A stretch of 16,877 nucleotides of DNA from Methanomassiliicoccaceae archaeon (lineage in GTDB: Archaea > Thermoplasmatota > Thermoplasmata > Methanomassiliicoccales > Methanomethylophilaceae): NCBI GenBank assembly GCA_009776625.1, contig WRNL01000016.1, positions 1 to 16,877 on the forward strand, given 5' to 3'. Below, one piece after another: positions 13,570 through 16,877 of this stretch. The first letter of the stretch is position 1; each line of letters begins with the position of its first letter. The position numbers and the translations under genes are program-made. A model generated the notes under the pieces. The model did not search any database, was not told where the DNA came from, and worked only from the letters and a program-made list of their open reading frames with translations.

Positions 13570-16122
13570 ATGGAACCGGCAGGGCTCACGGAACAGGAGG
13601 TCAGGGACAGGGTCTCCGCTGGGAAGGTCAACCGCTCCGAGTCCCCGGTGAGCAGGAGCTACCTCGACATCGTCGTGAAGAACGTCTGCACCACCTTCAA
13701 CCTCATACTGTTCATCCTCGGCGCCGCCCTGCTCTATTTCGAGGAGCCTATCAGCGCCCTCTCCGCCACCGGCGTCATCGCGCTGAACGTACTGATCTCG
13801 ACGGTGCAGGAGATGCGCGCCAAGAGGAGGCTCGACAAGATCGCGCTGCTGCTGAGGCCAACCGTCACAGTGGTCAGGGGCGGGCTGGACGCGCTGATAG
13901 ACCCTTCGGGGATAGTCATCGACGACGTCGTCCGGCTGTCGTCCGGCGACCAGGCCCAGGTCGACGGCGAGCTCCTCTCCTCCGCCTCGCTGGAGATGGA
14001 CGAGTCGCTGCTGACGGGGGAGTCGCGCACGGTCAGGAAGCGCGAGGGCGACCCCGTCCTCTCCGGCGCCTTCTGCGTGACAGGGACTGGGTGCTACAGG
14101 GTCACCGCCCTCGGGGAGGACACCTTCGCCTCGCAGATGCTGGCTAGCGCCAAGAGGTACAAGAAGAAGAGCACGCCCCTCCAGAGGGAGACCTCGACGG
14201 TGACGAAGATGCTGATGGTGACGGCGTTCGTCTTCCTGCTCATACTCACGGCGGCCAACGCCTACGACAGCGGGGGGGTCAAGCTCCTCGCGATCAAGTC
14301 TGTGCTGGTGCTGGACATAGTGCCGATCGCGCTCTTCCTCCTCATCACGATAACATACATGATCGCCGCCGTCCGTATGGCGAAGAGCGGCGTGCTGCTG
14401 CAGAACTCCAACTCGGTGGAGTCTATGAGCCACGTGGACACTGTCTGCATGGACAAGACAGGCACCATAACGACCAACAACCTCGTCTATGACGGCATGG
14501 AGACGTTCGTCGACAGAGAGGAGGCGGAGCGTCTGGTAAGGGCTTTCGTCGGCTCCACGGGGAGCAAGAACCTGACGGTGAAGGCACTGGCGAAGGAGTT
14601 TGGCGAGGAGCCATCGGACCTCATCGAGGAGGTGCAGTTCTCCTCTGACAGGAAGTACAGCGCTGTGAGGGTTTCGTCCGGCGGCACGCCGATGACCGTA
14701 TTCATGGGCGCTTGGTCGGCCCTTCGGGGCAACGTGAGGGGGTCGGATGTCACTGCCGATGTCTCGGAGCTCTCCAGGAAGGGGCTTAGGACAGTGGTCA
14801 TATGCAAGGGGCCCGACGGGCCCCTCTACGACGGCGACGAGCCTGCGGTCCCCGAGCTGGAGCTGGCGGCGCTCATATCGATCAGGGACGAGGTGAGGCC
14901 GGACTGCAGGGAGATAATAGACAACTTCCAAAAGAACGGCATGGACATAAAGGTCATATCGGGGGACGACCCGGAGACGGTCGACGCCCTCTTCTCGCTC
15001 GCTGAGATACCAGGGGAGAGGAACATCATATCGGGGGACGAGCTGGCGGCGCTGTCCGGGGAGGAGCTGGACGCCGCGATCGTCAGGACCAACATATTCG
15101 GGAGGATGAGGCCCGAGCAGAAGGAGACCGTTGTGGAGGCCCTGAAGAAGAGCGGGCGGTACGTCGCCATGGTGGGCGACGGCGTGAACGACGTGAGGTC
15201 CATCAAGGCGGCCAACATAGGCGTGGCGCTCCACAGCGGGAGCGGCGCCGCGAGGGGCGTCGCCGACATGGTGCTCGTGGACGACAACTTCCTTGCGCTG
15301 CCCAAGGCCATAACCGAGGGGAAGAGGACGGTCACCGGGATGAGGGACATACTCCGCCTCTACCTGACGAGGAACTTCGTCCTCGCGGCCCTTGTGGGGG
15401 TGCTCCTGCTCGCGCTCGGGAGGCTCCCCATGCTGCCCGTGCACAACACCCTCTACGCCCTCACGTCCGTGTCCTTCGCAGCATTCCTGATGGCGGTGTG
15501 GGCCAAGCCGTCGAACAACAAGACGCTGATACTGCCGGGGGTCCTAAGGTTCTCTGTGCCGATGGCCGCGACGATAGCAGGGTTCGGGCTCGCCGTCTAT
15601 TTCGTTTTCCTGCACTTCACCGCTAACGGCGCGTTCCCCCTCGGGGAGGACTTCTACATCGGCATGTTCGACGGCTACGGCAGCTCGCCGATGTGGAGCG
15701 ACTGGAACGGGTTCTGGGAGCACATGTCGCTCGCCGGCGAGGGCTACGACGATGTCACCGCGAGGAACGCGATGCTAGTCTTCGTGATGCTCGCCGGGAT
15801 ATCCCAGCTCTTCTTCATCTACCCCCTGTCTAAGCTCTATTCCGTGGACGGGCAGGTCTCCCGCGACCCCAAGCCGACCCTGCTGGCGCTGTTGCTCTTC
15901 GGCCTCGTCGCCCTCGTGTACGAGGTCCCCCAGGTGGCGGTGGGGGTGGCGTCGCTCGCGCTGTTCCCCACCGAGTACTTCCTGATGATCATGGGCTCCG
16001 TCGCGGTGTGGTTCGTGCTCGCCGCGCTACTCCTCAAGAGCAGGCTCATGGGGAGGGTCTCCGACGCGACGGAGACCGCTTACAAGAGGTCGCTCGAAGC
16101 CGAGGTCAAGAAAGAGGGCTGA
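13570..16122 (+). CDS. CtpE-like P-type cation-transporting ATPase
   Basis: The 850-residue membrane pump has all core P-type motifs: TGES (149-152) in the actuator domain, DKTGT (295-299) with the phosphorylated aspartate, and GDGVND (536-541). Two hydrophobic helices at the N-terminus (about 38-80), two around 210-275 and six C-terminal ones give ten in all. The N-terminal region (NVCTTFNLILFIL; STVQEMRAKRRLDKIALL; DDVVRLSSGDQAQVDGELL) resembles actinobacterial CtpE, a calcium uptake pump. In helix M4 the ion-site motif is P252-I-A-L rather than PEGL, so the acidic ligand is missing and the ion cannot be named. An unusually long loop of about 55 residues follows the seventh helix. It has its own TATA box, and its stop abuts the converging exonuclease stop as TGATCA. 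Confidence 0.9.
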   Translation: MEPAGLTEQEVRDRVSAGKVNRSESPVSRSYLDIVVKNVCTTFNLILFILGAALLYFEEPISALSATGVIALNVLISTVQEMRAKRRLDKIALLLRPTVTVVRGGLDALIDPSGIVIDDVVRLSSGDQAQVDGELLSSASLEMDESLLTGESRTVRKREGDPVLSGAFCVTGTGCYRVTALGEDTFASQMLASAKRYKKKSTPLQRETSTVTKMLMVTAFVFLLILTAANAYDSGGVKLLAIKSVLVLDIVPIALFLLITITYMIAAVRMAKSGVLLQNSNSVESMSHVDTVCMDKTGTITTNNLVYDGMETFVDREEAERLVRAFVGSTGSKNLTVKALAKEFGEEPSDLIEEVQFSSDRKYSAVRVSSGGTPMTVFMGAWSALRGNVRGSDVTADVSELSRKGLRTVVICKGPDGPLYDGDEPAVPELELAALISIRDEVRPDCREIIDNFQKNGMDIKVISGDDPETVDALFSLAEIPGERNIISGDELAALSGEELDAAIVRTNIFGRMRPEQKETVVEALKKSGRYVAMVGDGVNDVRSIKAANIGVALHSGSGAARGVADMVLVDDNFLALPKAITEGKRTVTGMRDILRLYLTRNFVLAALVGVLLLALGRLPMLPVHNTLYALTSVSFAAFLMAVWAKPSNNKTLILPGVLRFSVPMAATIAGFGLAVYFVFLHFTANGAFPLGEDFYIGMFDGYGSSPMWSDWNGFWEHMSLAGEGYDDVTARNAMLVFVMLAGISQLFFIYPLSKLYSVDGQVSRDPKPTLLALLLFGLVALVYEVPQVAVGVASLALFPTEYFLMIMGSVAVWFVLAALLLKSRLMGRVSDATETAYKRSLEAEVKKEG

Positions 16123-16731
16123 TCAGGGGCGGTAGCTGCCGGACCTGTGCATCGCGATCATGACATGGGACGCCATCCTGGCGTCGGACAGCGCCCTGTG
16201 GTCCTGCCCGCCGCCTACCCCCGCGGGGTCGCCGTCCACGATCGCGCCGTAAGCGTAGTCCAGCTTGGGGAACCTGTAGCTGACGCCGTACAGCTCGCTG
16301 GGGAGCTTGCACACCTCCGCCGCCGCTTTCATTATGTCCGTGCAGACGTTGAACGTCCCCTTCAACGCCCAAGGCTCCCTGAATAGGAACTTGTCCATGT
16401 CGAAGGGGACGTTGTAAGACGTCACCGTCATTCCCCTGAGCAGGCCCAGGACGTCCCCTTTGACTTTTAGGAACGGGGGCGCCGCCGCCACCTTGTCCAG
16501 GGTGAGGTCGCTGTTACCGAATATCCACGCCTTGGACCTGTGGTCCCCCCACTCGGTCACGTCGTGGCCGACGACGGAGGAGTAGGCGTCCCTCACCGTC
16601 CCCCTGGAGAGGTCGACCGCGCACACGCCGATGTCGACGACGACATCCCTCGGCCCCCCGTCGAGCCCGGTGGTCTCCGTGTCGACGACGTATATCTCCT
16701 CGGGCACCTTGAAATAATCCTCTATGTTCAC
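16123..16731 (-). CDS. DEDDh 3'-5' exonuclease, DnaQ fold
   Basis: This stand-alone RNase-H-fold exonuclease of 202 residues has an intact DEDDh active site: D17 and E19 in VVDTETTGL, D111 in YNVPFDMDKF, H178 and D183 in DHRALSDAR. Proteins of this type remove nucleotides from 3' ends of DNA or RNA with two metal ions; the substrate here is unknown. It is paralogous to the inactive protein at 7342-7899. Start is GTG 16731, which shares GTGA with the stop of the upstream membrane gene and has a strong GGAGG site seven bases before it; there is no closer in-frame ATG. The gene converges on the P-type ATPase with no gap between stop codons. Confidence 0.88.
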   Translation of the reverse strand: MNIEDYFKVPEEIYVVDTETTGLDGGPRDVVVDIGVCAVDLSRGTVRDAYSSVVGHDVTEWGDHRSKAWIFGNSDLTLDKVAAAPPFLKVKGDVLGLLRGMTVTSYNVPFDMDKFLFREPWALKGTFNVCTDIMKAAAEVCKLPSELYGVSYRFPKLDYAYGAIVDGDPAGVGGGQDHRALSDARMASHVMIAMHRSGSYRP

Positions 16732-16877
16732 GACACCCCCTCCAGGCCTTTCAGGAAGGAGTCGATCCTCCTGATCGCGCCAACCATCATCATGAGCATC
16801 ACCGCCGCGGCCGCCGCGGCGGCCGCGATCATCACCGTCACAGGGTCTATGTCCAAGGGGGCGGCGGCCGCGACGCC
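16728..16877 (-). CDS. C-terminal fragment of a membrane-anchored protein
   Basis: The last 49 residues of a gene that enters from the right edge. They contain one hydrophobic helix with eight alanines in a row flanked by Val and Met (about residues 13-33 of the fragment), then a short charged tail (AIRRIDSFLKGLEGVS). The alanine run is encoded by alternating GCG/GCC codons and produces GCGGCCGC palindromes at 16801-16828. The stop overlaps the exonuclease start by four bases (GTGA), so the two are in one operon. The family cannot be identified from this piece. Confidence 0.7.
   Translation of the reverse strand, partial: GVAAAAPLDIDPVTVMIAAAAAAAAVMLMMMVGAIRRIDSFLKGLEGVS
16739..16743 (-). 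promoter_or_regulatory. Ribosome site for the DEDDh exonuclease
   Basis: GGAGG on the minus strand, seven bases before GTG 16731 and inside the upstream gene. It confirms the GTG start and translational coupling with the upstream membrane protein. Confidence 0.7.

Noticed and set aside
13540..15444. A 634-codon open frame on the minus strand opposite the P-type ATPase
   Set aside because: Its translation is His/Arg/Pro/Gly-rich with no recognisable domain. It is an antisense by-product of GC-rich codons; the plus strand encodes a complete ATPase with all motifs.
16801..16828. GC-rich palindromic repeat as a regulatory or recombination site
   Set aside because: It is explained by alternating GCG and GCC codons for an alanine run in a membrane helix.

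Overview
This is a GC-rich window from an archaeon. The codon usage (AGG for arginine, ATA for isoleucine, GAG and AAG throughout), TATA boxes about 25 bases before start codons (leaderless transcripts) and archaeal-type GGTGATC/GGAGG ribosome sites all point that way. The gene content (PaaK-type CoA ligase plus a tandem ACT protein, a GTPase-dead SelB-like protein, AAA/DUF4143 ATPase) and the absence of TAG among all 18 inferred stop codons (15 TGA, 3 TAA) suggest a methylotrophic methanogen of the Thermoplasmata, most likely Methanomassiliicoccales. That placement is inference; no marker gene is present.

Layout. 3-98: tail of a probable alpha/beta-hydrolase. 105-1623 (minus): an operon of a SAM methyltransferase, a small three-helix membrane protein and a YkgJ-type cysteine-cluster protein. 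1732-1846: five perfect 23-bp tandem repeats directly in front of an AAA/DUF4143 ATPase (1877-3145). 3180-3538 (minus): two small overlapping genes, one membrane and one very basic, divergent from the next operon. 3627-6321: PaaK-type aryl-CoA ligase, tandem ACT protein and SelB-like (aSelBL) protein, tightly coupled. 6358-7238: PaaI-type hotdog thioesterase overlapping a zinc-ribbon membrane protein.

7342-16731 is the most interesting part. It holds an AddB-like nuclease with a four-cysteine Fe-S staple and, overlapping it, an AddA-like UvrD helicase-nuclease. A CtpE-like P-type ATPase follows. This block is bracketed by two related DnaQ-fold genes on the minus strand: one at 16123-16731 with an intact DEDDh active site, and one at 7342-7899, divergently transcribed from the AddB-like gene, in which every catalytic residue is substituted. 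The AddAB-like pair should process double-strand DNA ends. The dead exonuclease paralogue, sharing a compact two-way promoter with it, is a candidate partner or regulator. The window ends in the C-terminus of a membrane-anchored protein that overlaps the active exonuclease gene.

Coordinates of starts rest on promoter or ribosome-site position where stated. No RNA genes, CRISPR arrays or insertion sequences were recognised, and no gene-free stretch exceeds 300 bases.
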